From: Salinispora tropica CNB-440
GTDB lineage: Bacteria; Actinomycetota; Actinomycetes; Mycobacteriales; Micromonosporaceae
NCBI RefSeq assembly: GCF_000016425.1
Contig: NC_009380.1
Span: 4,716,144-4,780,143 of the forward strand
Length of the DNA: 64,000 nucleotides
Direction: 5' to 3'
Made by a program: the position numbers and the translations under genes. Of this stretch, positions 51,192 through 60,001 are shown piece by piece (the first letter of the stretch is position 1; each line of letters opens with the position of its first letter). The notes beneath the pieces are model-generated. The model was given only the letters and a program-made list of their open reading frames with translations. It searched no databases and was not told the DNA's origin.

Positions 51192-52075
51192 GAGACCGCC
51201 TCATTCACCTGCACCGGATCCGCTCGCTCAACCCCGACGAGGACCACCTGGCGATCTACCAGACCATGCTGCGGTACGAGTTCCCGTGGGACATGAAGCT
51301 CGGACTCAACCTCGCCTTCAACCGATCGTTCTCGATCCCGGAGATCGCCGCGGTCCACACCGCCACCGGCGAGCTGACCGAGCGCACCCAGCAGCGGATC
51401 GACGACACCGGTCTGCTGATGTACGAAATCGTGCTCAACGGCTTCGAGCAGACCCGCGGGCGCGACGCGCTCCGCCGGATCAACCAGATCCACCGCTCCC
51501 ACCGCATCAGCAACGACCACTACCGCTACGTCCTCGCCTGCCTGATCGTGGTCCCCACCCGCTGGCTGGAACGCTATGGCTGGCGCCAACCCTGTTGTCA
51601 CGAGCGACGCGCGACCTGGCGGTTCTACCTGGAGTTGGGCCGCCGGATGGGAATCACGGACATTCCCGACTCCTACGAGGCGGTCGAGGCCTGGTTCGAC
51701 GAGTACGACCAGGTCCAGCTGCGCCCCAACGACGATGCGGCCACGATCGAGCGAGCCACCCGGATGCTGATGCTGAACCGGCTACCCGTCGCTCTCGCCC
51801 CACTGGGCAACGCACTGGTCAGTGCCATCTACGACCCGCCCCTACGCGCCGCGACCCGGGTCGCGACCCCACCCTGGCCGGCGCGCGTCGGACTGCACCT
51901 GGCCCTACGCGCCCGCGCGTACACGCAGCGATGGCTCGGGCGACCGCCAGCGATCCCACTGTTCGCCGATGGCATCACGACCAAGACCTACCCCAGCGGG
52001 TACGACATCAGCCAGCTCGGGCCCCATCCCACCGCCCAAGCCGGCGACACCCCCACCCCGAACGCGAACGAGTGA
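51188..52075 (+). CDS. MpaB/DUF2236-type oxygenase-like protein
   Basis: 295 residues. Early YQTMLRYEFPWDMKLGLNLA, the AFNRSFSIPEIAAVHTATGE segment, and NDHYRYVLACLIVVPTRWLE (His of the predicted heme or metal site) match the ER-bound oxygenase MpaB/latex-clearing-protein superfamily. Heme-dependent oxidation of lipophilic substrates is known for some members. GTG at 51188 overlaps the upstream stop, so it is the effector-end gene of the XRE-ImmA operon. Confidence 0.78.
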   Translation: MRDRLIHLHRIRSLNPDEDHLAIYQTMLRYEFPWDMKLGLNLAFNRSFSIPEIAAVHTATGELTERTQQRIDDTGLLMYEIVLNGFEQTRGRDALRRINQIHRSHRISNDHYRYVLACLIVVPTRWLERYGWRQPCCHERRATWRFYLELGRRMGITDIPDSYEAVEAWFDEYDQVQLRPNDDAATIERATRMLMLNRLPVALAPLGNALVSAIYDPPLRAATRVATPPWPARVGLHLALRARAYTQRWLGRPPAIPLFADGITTKTYPSGYDISQLGPHPTAQAGDTPTPNANE

Positions 52076-52120
52076 GTTGACCGTCTTCTTCCGACGACGC
52101 GTACGCTCGATACTGGCACC

Positions 52121-52594
52121 GTGAACTCGCCGGTAGTCTTCCGCGCCACCGCCGCCCACGCCGAGGCCGTCGGTCGCATGCTGTTCGACTTCAACACCGA
52201 ATTTGAGACCTCGGGGCCGGAGGCGACGCAGCTGGGCAACCGGTTCACGCGGCTACTCGAACGTGACGACGTGATCGTCCTGGTAGCCGGCAGCGACCGG
52301 GACCCGACCGGCTTCGCCTTTCTGACCCTGCGGCCCACGGTGTACTACGACGGCCCGCTGGCCCAGCTCGAGGAGCTGTACGTCCGACCTGCCCGACGGG
52401 ACCAGGGCATCGGTATCGCCCTGCTACGAACGGCGATCCACCTGGTTCGCGAGCACGATGGCGGGGAGATTCAGATCAACGTCGACGAGGTCGACGCGGA
52501 CACTCGTCGCTTCTACGAACGTCACGGCTTCACCAACATCGAGGCCGGCACCGAATCCCGGATGCTCTGCTACATCCAGCAACTGCACGCCTGA
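52121..52594 (+). CDS. GNAT N-acetyltransferase
   Basis: 157 residues. LEELYVRPARRDQGIGIALL gives the acetyl-CoA loop (RxxGxG), followed by EVDADTRRFYERHGFTN. A single-domain GNAT whose acceptor (amine of a small molecule or protein) is unknown. GTG at 52121. The convergent helicase gene ends 10 bp downstream. Confidence 0.85.
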   Translation: MNSPVVFRATAAHAEAVGRMLFDFNTEFETSGPEATQLGNRFTRLLERDDVIVLVAGSDRDPTGFAFLTLRPTVYYDGPLAQLEELYVRPARRDQGIGIALLRTAIHLVREHDGGEIQINVDEVDADTRRFYERHGFTNIEAGTESRMLCYIQQLHA

Positions 52595-52603
52595 TCCCCG
52601 CGG

Positions 52604-54082
52604 CTAGCGTCCACCGCGGCGAGCACCCGGACGGGCCCGGGTGGAGAAGGCCGCCGCCCCGGATCGGGTCGGGGCGGACCGTGTCGAGGTGCTTGGCGTC
52701 GGTTTGCCGCCATGCTGCCCCCGGCCACCACGCTGCCCCCGACCACCATGGGCGGGCCGTGTCTCCTGCCGTGAGTCACCGGAGGCTGCTACGGGCTGGG
52801 GGACAAACCTCCGTTCACCCGGGGCGATCGTGTGAAGCAGCGCGTCACCCGGGCGCAGCCGGCTCGTGGTCGCGGTGATGCCGGCCTTGCGGGTCAGTGC
52901 CCGCACCTCGGCCACCTGCGCGTCGGTCATCAGGGTCACGACGGTGCCGTCCGCACCGGCCCGAGCGGTACGGCCCGAGCGGTGCAGGTACGCCTTGTGC
53001 TCCACCGGCGGATCGGCGTGTACGACCAGCGCCACGTCGTCGATGTGGATGCCCCGGGCGGCGATGTCGGTGGCGACCAGTGTGTGCGCCTCCCCGGCGG
53101 CGAATGCCCGCAGATTCCGGGTGCGGGCGCCCTGGGCCAGGTTGCCATGCAGCTCGACCGCGCTGACCCCGGCGGCGGCCAGCCGTCGGGTCAGGGTCTT
53201 CGCACCCCGTTTGGTGCGGGTGAACACCACGGTTCGGCTCGGCGTGGCGGTCAGCTCGACCAGCACGGCGAACCGGTCCTCGGCGTGGACGTGCAGCACG
53301 TGGTGCGTCATCGCGGTGACCGGCGACAGAGTCGAGTCAACGCTGTGCACGACTGGCTTGGTGAGGAACCGCCGCACCAGGACGTCGACGCCGGAGTCCA
53401 GGGTCGCGGAGAACAACAGCCGCTGCCCACCACGCGGGGTCCGTTCCAACAGCCGCCGGACGCTGGGCAGGAAGCCAAGGTCGGCCATGTGGTCGGCCTC
53501 GTCGAGGACCGTGATCTCGACGGCGTCCAGGTGCGCGTGTCCGGCCTCGACGTGGTCGGTCAACCGTCCCGGACAGGCCACCAGGACATCGACCCCGGCC
53601 TGAAGCCCGGCGATCTGGGGCCGGGCGGCGACGCCGCCGAAGATCGCCATCGTGCGAAGCGACAGCGCCTGGGCCAGCGGCGCCATCACGCTGTCAATCT
53701 GCGTGGCCAACTCGCGAGTCGGCGCGAGGATCAGCGCCCGGGGGCGCTTGGGCCGACGGGACGTGGCGGTCGCGGTCAGGCGGGTCAGCACCGCCAGCAC
53801 GAAGGCATAGGTCTTACCCGAACCGGTACGGCCCCGGCCGAGCACGTCGCGCCCGGCGAGCGCGTCCGGCAGGGTCGCGGCCTGAATCGGGAACGGCCGT
53901 TCCACCCCGGCTGCGGCCAGTTGACGGTTGAGCAGGTCGGGCACACCGAGTTCGGTGAAGGTCAGCGAGTCAGGCAGGGTGTTCTGGCGCGGGCGGCTTG
54001 CCGCCATGAAGGCTCCGAAGGTTGAAGGGGGGCCGTCCCGCCCGGCGCTGACCGAATCGGTCGCGGCGTGCGACGTGGGCAT
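52604..54082 (-). CDS. DEAD-box RNA helicase (RhlE-like)
   Basis: 492 residues. Q-motif region FTELGVPDLLNRQLAAAGVE, motif I GRGRTGSGKT, Ia PTRELA, II VLDEADHMADLG, III LFSATLD, and VI HRSGRTARAG. The C-terminal ~90 residues are low-complexity Gly/Arg-rich (GGRGQRGGRGQHGG), an RNA-binding tail. The family unwinds structured RNA in ribosome assembly and cold response. Start uncertain: ATG 54082 opens the frame, and an internal ATG at 54007 (MAASRPRQN) would also suit the Q-motif. Confidence 0.9.
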   Translation of the reverse strand: MPTSHAATDSVSAGRDGPPSTFGAFMAASRPRQNTLPDSLTFTELGVPDLLNRQLAAAGVERPFPIQAATLPDALAGRDVLGRGRTGSGKTYAFVLAVLTRLTATATSRRPKRPRALILAPTRELATQIDSVMAPLAQALSLRTMAIFGGVAARPQIAGLQAGVDVLVACPGRLTDHVEAGHAHLDAVEITVLDEADHMADLGFLPSVRRLLERTPRGGQRLLFSATLDSGVDVLVRRFLTKPVVHSVDSTLSPVTAMTHHVLHVHAEDRFAVLVELTATPSRTVVFTRTKRGAKTLTRRLAAAGVSAVELHGNLAQGARTRNLRAFAAGEAHTLVATDIAARGIHIDDVALVVHADPPVEHKAYLHRSGRTARAGADGTVVTLMTDAQVAEVRALTRKAGITATTSRLRPGDALLHTIAPGERRFVPQPVAASGDSRQETRPAHGGRGQRGGRGQHGGKPTPSTSTRSAPTRSGAAAFSTRARPGARRGGR

Positions 54083-54351
54083 CGAACCCGGTCGCCATGC
54101 TGGAAGGGCCGCGGAACCAGTCTACTCGAGCCCTTTATCGGAGCACGCTGCCCACCGCGGGACGGCTAGGCAGCTGCGCCGCGGACACCGACAACGGCGG
54201 CCCAACACGGCCCCGGCGAGTGCGCCCACGTGCTGTGTCGGGACGGCGGCAGCATCTACCCGTCGTCGCGTACCAGTCGGCCGACACGAGGGCCGCCGTT
54301 CGCCGGTGGCAAGCCGGGCGAGGCCGGGGCCAGCGGGGCGCCCCGGACTGA

Positions 54352-55134
54352 TCAGCCCGTCAGGGTGCCCCGCACCAGACTGTCGCCGGAGTGGGCCGTG
54401 TTGTTGTCGTACCGCTCGGCGGAGACGTCAACCACCGAGTACCGCTCGATGTCGGCGTTTGGGGGCAGCGGCAGCAGCGCGTCGGTGTCGCCACCGAGCA
54501 CCCCGACCGAGAACATCTCCATGGTTTCGGGGTCGATCAGCCACACCTCGTAGTAACCCGACACGTCGGGAAGATTCGCCACATGCAGGTGGAGTTGACC
54601 GTTGCCGAAGACCTGGGCCGCGCCGTTCACCTCTGGCGGGGTCGGACCGTACGCCGTGAGCGACGCGCTGGCCCGGACTGTCTGCTGCTGCGTCGGCACT
54701 GGTGCGGGTTCTGTCTCGCCCAGCACGGCTACGGTGCCCACCACGCCGAGGACCGCGGCCGCCGCCGCGGTCGCGACGGTCGTCATCCAGCCCGCCCACC
54801 GGACCCGCTTGTGGGCCGGGGGCACCAACACCCGCGCGGGTGCGTCGTCGGAGTCGGGGAGGTTGGGGACGGCCGACGACCGGCGTGTCTCCACGAGCGT
54901 GGGCAGCGTCTCGGCCGCCCGGATCTCCGCCACGATGCCCTGCCACAGGTGATCGGGCGGGTCGGGTAGGTCGTGCAGGTCCTGCCCCTCGGCCCCCAGG
55001 TCGGCGACGCGCCGAAGGTTCTCCAACTCGGTTCGGCAGTGCCCGCAGCCCTCGAGGTAGGCGCGCTCTCCGTTGTCCGGCTCGCTCTCACCGAGCGCCA
55101 GAAAGACCAGCCGGTCGTGGTCCATGTGTTGCAC
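54352..55134 (-). CDS. Anti-sigma factor (RskA-like)
   Basis: 260 residues. N-terminal zinc-binding anti-sigma motif region DHDRLVFLALGE and GCGHCRTELENLRRV (H..C..C). One membrane helix WMTTVATAAAAAVLGVVGTV around residues 115-138, then an extracellular RskA-type domain (HLHVANLPDVSGYYEVWLID). It holds the adjacent sigma factor at the membrane until regulated proteolysis. Its start lies ~47 bp inside the end of the sigma gene; a second in-frame ATG at 55125 is possible. Confidence 0.87.
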   Translation of the reverse strand: MQHMDHDRLVFLALGESEPDNGERAYLEGCGHCRTELENLRRVADLGAEGQDLHDLPDPPDHLWQGIVAEIRAAETLPTLVETRRSSAVPNLPDSDDAPARVLVPPAHKRVRWAGWMTTVATAAAAAVLGVVGTVAVLGETEPAPVPTQQQTVRASASLTAYGPTPPEVNGAAQVFGNGQLHLHVANLPDVSGYYEVWLIDPETMEMFSVGVLGGDTDALLPLPPNADIERYSVVDVSAERYDNNTAHSGDSLVRGTLTG

Positions 55135-55741
55135 CGTCCACCTCCCATCTGCGTTTCAGGCACTGCATGCCGCGCCGGATGTGACTCTTCACCGTGCCGA
55201 GTGGCACGCCGGTCATGGTCGCTATCTGATGGTGGGTCAGGTCGTCGAAGAACGCCAACTCCAGCATGCGTCGTTGCTCGCCGGGGAGACGCGCCAGCTC
55301 GTCGGCCACCACCAGTCGATCGACCACAGTGTCTGGGTCCGAGCGACTCGGGGTGGGGTCAGGAAGCTGACGAACCGTCTCGACCACCCGGTGCTCCCGG
55401 GCGGTAGCCCGCATTCGATCGATCACCTTTCGCCGACCGATGCCGAGCAGCCAGCCGATCAGCGACCCCTTCGTCGGGTCGAAGGTGTCCCGCCCCAGCC
55501 ATGCGGCTACGAACGTCGCCTGCGTCACATCCTCGGCATCGCTGCGGTTCGACAGCGTGCTCACGGCCAGGTGCAGCACCGCTCGACCAAACCGGTCGTA
55601 CGCCTCTCGCAGCGCCGCCTCATCGCCGGAGCGGAAGCGGGCAGCCAGATCGTCCTCCGGTGGGCCCGGGGGCTCCTGGACGTCCGCCGCCGTCAACGGA
55701 CGGCTCGCCTTCTGTGGGGCATGCCTGACTGTAACCCCCAC
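55088..55741 (-). CDS. ECF RNA polymerase sigma factor (SigK-like)
   Basis: 217 residues. Region 2: YDRFGRAVLHLAVSTLSNRS, DAEDVTQATFVAAWLGRDTF and SLIGWLLGIGRRKVIDRMRA. Region 4: LPGEQRRMLELAFFDDLTHH and GVPLGTVKSHIRRGMQ. With a downstream RskA-type anti-sigma it fits the SigK-like ECF group. It is divergent from the surface protein/sortase operon, and both promoters carry CATCC-N17-CG[TA]A elements, so autoregulation and control of 55926-57409 are inferred. Confidence 0.87.
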   Translation of the reverse strand: MGVTVRHAPQKASRPLTAADVQEPPGPPEDDLAARFRSGDEAALREAYDRFGRAVLHLAVSTLSNRSDAEDVTQATFVAAWLGRDTFDPTKGSLIGWLLGIGRRKVIDRMRATAREHRVVETVRQLPDPTPSRSDPDTVVDRLVVADELARLPGEQRRMLELAFFDDLTHHQIATMTGVPLGTVKSHIRRGMQCLKRRWEVDGATHGPRPAGLSGAR

Positions 55742-55781
55742 AGCCCTCGCCTCACTCCCCTAGTCCTGTCGTTCGTAGGGC

Positions 55782-55809
55782 TCTTCGTCTGCGGAGGCCC
55801 GCGCGGATG
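55782..55809 (-). promoter_or_regulatory. Candidate ECF promoter for sigma/anti-sigma genes
   Basis: Minus strand CATCC (55809-55805), 17-base spacer, CGAAGA (55787-55782). This resembles the mycobacterial SigK consensus CCATCC-N16/17-CCGAAT. It lies ~40 bp upstream of the sigma gene start, consistent with autoregulation. Confidence 0.5.
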
Positions 55810-55845
55810 CGGTGGCGACGAAAAAAACAAAGTTCCCTCCGGCCG

Positions 55846-55873
55846 CATCCAGCTCGTGTGGAGCGGACGTAAC
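55846..55873 (+). promoter_or_regulatory. Candidate ECF promoter for the DUF4397/sortase operon
   Basis: CATCC (55846-55850), 17-base spacer, CGTAAC (55868-55873), ~53 bp before the ATG at 55926. Same element and spacing as the divergent sigma promoter, which strengthens both. Confidence 0.5.
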
Positions 55874-55925
55874 CCGTTTCGTAAGCCGAGCCTGACCAAT
55901 CAGCACCAATCACCAGGAGGCAGAC

Positions 55926-56756
55926 ATGCAGCTCTCATACTTTCGCCGGGTCGCCGCGGGCGGCGCGGTCGCCGCGCTGACGTTCGTCGGAGTCGGCGCA
56001 CTCACCGCGACCCCGGCTTACGCGGCGACGGCCGATGTCTCGGTGGTCCACGGCATCCCGGACACCCCGGTTGACGTGTACGTCAATGGGGAGAAGACGC
56101 TGGACAACTTCGCTCCCGGTGAGGTAGCGGGCCCGCTGGAACTGAAGGAGGGCGCGTACGACATCGCCCTGACCAAGCCGGGTGAGCCGGTGGACAGCGC
56201 GATCCTCACGGTCGATGACGCCCAGGTTCCGGGCGGAGCCAACATCAGCATCGCCGCCCACCTGGACGCCAGCGGCCAGCCGAAGATCACGCCGTTCGTC
56301 AACGACACGTCGAAGGTGGAGGCCGGCAAGTCCCGGCTGATCGTCCGGCACACCGCCGCCGCTCCGGCGGTGGACGTACGGGCCGGCGGCACTCCGGTCT
56401 TCACGGAGCTGACGAACCCGAACGAGGCCAAGGCGGATGTGGACGCGGGCAGCGTCAGCGCTGACGTCGTGCTCGCCGGCACCGAGACCGTCGCGATCGG
56501 CCCGGCGGACCTGGACCTGAGCGAGGGCACCGCGACGATCGTCTACGCGATCGGCTCGGCCGACGCGAGCAACCTCGAGGTCGTGGCGCAGACGATCACC
56601 GGCCTGCACTCGGCTCCGGCGGGGGTCCCCAGCGGCAACGGCGGCCAGGCCGACACGGGCACGAGCACCTGGCTGTACCTGCTGGCCGGCACCGGTGCCC
56701 TCCTGCTGGTCGGCGGGGGTGCTCGGGTCGCGATCGCCCGGAGGACCAGCCGGTGA
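55926..56756 (+). CDS. Secreted DUF4397 protein with membrane-anchored C-terminus
   Basis: 276 residues. Signal peptide in the first ~34 residues (GGAVAALTFVGVGALTATPA, then YAA). Two DUF4397 beta units start SVVHGIPDTPVDVYVNGEKT and LIVRHTAAAPAVDVRAGGTP. The C-terminus has a flexible GNGGQADTGTST linker, a helix WLYLLAGTGALLLVGGGARV and a basic tail, like a sortase-type sorting signal in shape but without a clear LPxTG (QADTG may serve). The class F sortase gene overlaps its stop, and AGGAGGCAG precedes the ATG. Confidence 0.82.
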   Translation: MQLSYFRRVAAGGAVAALTFVGVGALTATPAYAATADVSVVHGIPDTPVDVYVNGEKTLDNFAPGEVAGPLELKEGAYDIALTKPGEPVDSAILTVDDAQVPGGANISIAAHLDASGQPKITPFVNDTSKVEAGKSRLIVRHTAAAPAVDVRAGGTPVFTELTNPNEAKADVDAGSVSADVVLAGTETVAIGPADLDLSEGTATIVYAIGSADASNLEVVAQTITGLHSAPAGVPSGNGGQADTGTSTWLYLLAGTGALLLVGGGARVAIARRTSR

Positions 56757-57409
56757 CGGTGCGCAACCGCGGGGCGCTGGCGGCGGTGGCCGCCGGCGCC
56801 GCCGCCCTCGCCGTCGCCGCGCTGGTCGCCTACACCTTCCGGCCCGCGGCGGACGTCGGCGCGGATGAGGTGGCTGCCCTCGCCAGTACCTCTCCCTCCA
56901 CTGCTGGCAGCCGATCGCAGGTGCCGGTGAACACGGGTGACCTGCCGACCGGCACGGAGGTTGTTCCGCCGGTCGGCCTGCGGATTCCGACGATCGGAGT
57001 GACCGCCACCGTGAACGCCGTCGGCATCAACCCACAGACCAGTGAGTTCGAAGTGCCGCCGAGCGTCGACCAGGTCGGCTGGTACCGCTACGGCCCGGGG
57101 CTGGAGGCGCCGGCGGGCTCCGTGGTGATCGCCGGTCACGTCGACAGCTCCACTCAGGGCGAAGGCGCGTTCTTCCGGCTCAAGGAGTTGGACCAGGGCG
57201 ACACGCTGACGGTGACCGGCAGCGACGGCCAGGAACGCGACTACCGCGTGATCGCCCGGGAGGAGTACCAGAAGACCACAATTCCGCTGGACCGGTACTT
57301 CGCCCGTGACGGCGACCAACGCCTGACCCTCATAACCTGCGGCGGGCCATTCGACGCCGATGCCCGCCGGTATCGCGACAACCTCGTGGTCACCGCGGTA
57401 CCGGCATAA
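56753..57409 (+). CDS. Class F sortase
   Basis: 218 residues. One N-terminal helix (AALAVAALVAYTF) anchors it outside the membrane. The catalytic His is in SVVIAGHVDSS, Cys in LTLITCGGPFD and Arg in ARRYRDNLVV. Class F enzymes are common in actinobacteria and often sit with one secreted substrate gene; here the DUF4397 protein just upstream (GTGA overlap) is the obvious candidate. Confidence 0.88.
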   Translation: MTVRNRGALAAVAAGAAALAVAALVAYTFRPAADVGADEVAALASTSPSTAGSRSQVPVNTGDLPTGTEVVPPVGLRIPTIGVTATVNAVGINPQTSEFEVPPSVDQVGWYRYGPGLEAPAGSVVIAGHVDSSTQGEGAFFRLKELDQGDTLTVTGSDGQERDYRVIAREEYQKTTIPLDRYFARDGDQRLTLITCGGPFDADARRYRDNLVVTAVPA

Positions 57410-57690
57410 CCAGCCGACGCCATTTGTTGGCACGCCGCTCTGATCAGCACCATCGTCGTCGCGACAACTCCACTCGAAGGGTAGGCCGTGAGCGAACTCC
57501 GGATCCGAGCGGCTCGTGAGGTCACAGTACGGGTGAGGCTCGGACGAATTACTGAAGTTGCCACAGCGGACCGAGCCAAGTAGACCAGCAACGCGGCGAT
57601 CGTCGACGGGCGACGAAGACCGACTGGCCGGCACCCGGATCGCCCGAGTAGGTCATGGCGCGCAGGGCGTCATCGAGTAGCACTACCGTC

Positions 57691-57733
57691 CGCGACAGGG
57701 GACATCGCCAAGCCGGCGATGTCCCCTGTCGCG
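57691..57733. terminator. Hairpin with perfect 19-bp stem
   Basis: CGCGACAGGGGACATCGCC - AAGCC - GGCGATGTCCCCTGTCGCG. It sits between the sortase stop (+) and the BioY stop (-), and probably terminates both. The rest of 57410-57871 has no gene. Confidence 0.75.
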
Positions 57734-57871
57734 TGCGATGCCCCTTCCCTCGTCACGTGGAGCCACGCTAGGTGCGCAGGTAGCCGTCAGCGGGGCGGTG
57801 GATAGGCCCCATGATTTCCCGGACACGCATGCACAACGAGGGACGCCCTGTTCGTGATATCGACGCAGGCG

Positions 57872-58459
57872 TTACGGGAGCCGTACCAGGCGCCGCAAGC
57901 CAGGTAGCAGACCAGCAGCGAGCAGGGCCTTGAGAAGGTCGCCCAGCAGGAACGGAACGAGGCCCAGCAGGAGCGCGGTCGGCACGTCCATCCCGACAGC
58001 AACCATCAGCCAGGGAACACCAACCGCATAGATCACCACGTTCCCGAACACCATCAGCCCGAACATGCGCCATGGCCGCCGGTCCGCCCCGGCCGAGGCC
58101 AGCCGGCCGACAACCGCCGCGGCCACCACAAAGCCCAGCAGGTAACCCGCGGTCACCGACGGCCAACCGTGCGTGCCGTCGGCAAACCACGGCACCCCCA
58201 ACACCCCCGCCACCACGTACAACAGCATGCTCGCCACCCCGCGGGCCGACCCGAGCGCCGTCCCGGCCAGAAGCACCGCGAAGGTCTGCCCGGTGACGGG
58301 GACCGGAGACCCGGGAATCGTCACCGACACCTGCGCGGCGGCACCGACGAGAGCGGCCCCACCGACGACCAGGGCGACCTCCCGCGCCAGGGACCCACCC
58401 CACGCATCGGCCAGCACCCCGATCCGCTGGCCGGAGGTCATCACCAATCCGTCTGCCAT
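57872..58459 (-). CDS. bioY: Biotin transporter S component BioY
   Basis: 195 residues, about six helices. The conserved BioY segments are GGAALVGAAAQVSVTIPGSP, VPVTGQTFAVLLAGTALGSA and LYVVAGVLGVPWFADGTHGW, then GYLLGFVVAAAVVGRLA. It binds and imports biotin, alone or with shared EcfAT. ATG at 58459 follows CAGGAGGATG. Confidence 0.9.
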   Translation of the reverse strand: MADGLVMTSGQRIGVLADAWGGSLAREVALVVGGAALVGAAAQVSVTIPGSPVPVTGQTFAVLLAGTALGSARGVASMLLYVVAGVLGVPWFADGTHGWPSVTAGYLLGFVVAAAVVGRLASAGADRRPWRMFGLMVFGNVVIYAVGVPWLMVAVGMDVPTALLLGLVPFLLGDLLKALLAAGLLPGLRRLVRLP

Positions 58460-58891
58460 CTCATCCTCCTGTTGTCGCCACCGACGCCGGTGGCATCGCT
58501 ACAGACCACGGGACTACTCCCGCCCACCGGATCGGGCCTGGTCAGCCGGCCACGGGCGCAAAGAGCCACATCGGAGCGTACGGGCAACCGGGCTCCGCAC
58601 ACAGGTGGCGGGATCGACCAGTGGCACGACCGTGGCGGTACTCCCGGAATCCGGTGGGGCAGCTGCCGCTCGAGGGGGCCGCAGCTGCGCCGCGGCGGGT
58701 CAGCCCACCGACTCGGCGACCTATCAGCCCGTCATGCGACGCATCCAGGCTGTTCGCTCATGCATGGGACAGTAGGCGCCAAAAAACACACCCGACCCGG
58801 GCCATCCGACCCGCGCGACCCCGCCCCCAACGGGTAGCACCACGCCGAAATACGGGTGCGCCGACGCGTCCGGTTCGATATCGATATCGCC
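58460..58891. other. Intergenic, nothing recognisable
   Basis: About 430 bp between bioY (minus) and the GNAT gene (plus). It must hold both promoters. I saw no BirA-type operator or riboswitch I could name. Confidence 0.4.
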
Positions 58892-59431
58892 ATGCCCGAA
58901 CTGAGCCTGCCCACCGTACGGGTACACCAATCGTTCGTCGCCGCCATGGCCGAGTTCCGCGCCGAGGGACGCGGCAGCGCGGATGATCAGAGCATGATCG
59001 GGTCTGAGCTGCGCACGTTCACGCGCCGCTGGTCGACTCCCGCCGGATTCGCCACGTACGTCGACTGGGTACGGAACCAGACTCTCGAGGATTCACCGCG
59101 CCCGGACGGGCACGTGCCGTCGACGACGCTGTGGTGGATCCAGGACGACACCTACCTCGGTCGCCTCGCGATTCGACATCGCCTGACCCCGTACCTGCGG
59201 GAGGTCGCCGGTCACATCGGCTACGACGTGCGCCCAACCGGCCGGCACCAGGGCCACGCCACCGCGATGCTGGCTGCCGCACTACCCGTGGCGTACCACC
59301 TGGACATCAGGTCTGCCCTGGTGACGTGCGACGTGGACAACGTCGCATCCCGAAAGGTGATCGAGCGCAACGGCGGAGTCTTCGCGGACCAACGCAACGG
59401 GAAGCTTCGGTTTTGGGTCCCGACCGCGTGA
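58892..59431 (+). CDS. GNAT N-acetyltransferase (RimJ/RimL type)
   Basis: 179 residues. FVAAMAEFRAEGRGSADD near the N-terminus, GHIGYDVRPTGRHQGHATAM as the acetyl-CoA loop, and VDNVASRKVIERNGGVF near the end are typical of RimJ/RimL-like proteins in actinobacteria. ATG at 58892 (MPELSLP) chosen; a GTG at 58856 is in frame but less likely. Confidence 0.82.
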   Translation: MPELSLPTVRVHQSFVAAMAEFRAEGRGSADDQSMIGSELRTFTRRWSTPAGFATYVDWVRNQTLEDSPRPDGHVPSTTLWWIQDDTYLGRLAIRHRLTPYLREVAGHIGYDVRPTGRHQGHATAMLAAALPVAYHLDIRSALVTCDVDNVASRKVIERNGGVFADQRNGKLRFWVPTA

Positions 59432-59465
59432 CCAAGCCGTAGGCCACGCGTCAGCGGCATCCGAG

Positions 59466-59723
59466 TCAGACTCCGCTGTGCCTCTCCCAGTGCCGAGCCG
59501 GACCGCGATGCGGCGCTACCGGGCTGTTGTCGGGCATCAACTCACCGGTGTCGTCGAAGACGATCACGCCGTTGCAGCGCAGGCTCCAGCCCTGCTCCGG
59601 ATGGGAGGCGATGATGCGCGCCGCCTCGTGGTCGACCGCGCTCGCGGCGGGACACGTCGGCTGGTGGGTGCACGTGGTGTTGGCGTTGGGCCGAGATCGG
59701 GGGGCGAGGTCGACGGTGTGCAT
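59466..59723 (-). CDS. DUF5999-type small protein
   Basis: 85 residues. CTHQPTCPAASAVDHEAARI and HPEQGWSLRCNGVIVFDDTG match a small Cys-containing family abundant in streptomycetes and relatives (DUF5999), with no assigned function. The Cys/His pattern could bind metal. Confidence 0.8.
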   Translation of the reverse strand: MHTVDLAPRSRPNANTTCTHQPTCPAASAVDHEAARIIASHPEQGWSLRCNGVIVFDDTGELMPDNSPVAPHRGPARHWERHSGV

Positions 59724-60001
59724 GCCGGTTCTTCCTCTCAGCTGGACGAGTCAGCCGCGCTGGCGCTCGGAGCCGGTGAGGAGTAGCCACGGGGCTGAAC
59801 GCCGAGAATGGGGCCGGCACCGCAGAGGCCCGACGCCAGGTGGCGACTCCTACCGATTCCCTACGTCATCGCTGAAAACATGAGGCGCCCCGCCTCCTGG
59901 TTGATACAGGCACGACAGAATACTGACGCACAGATTGATCGATCATCAAAAATAGGATACGTGAGCGGCGCGGATTCTGCCCGCTGATCACGAGCTGGGA
60001 A

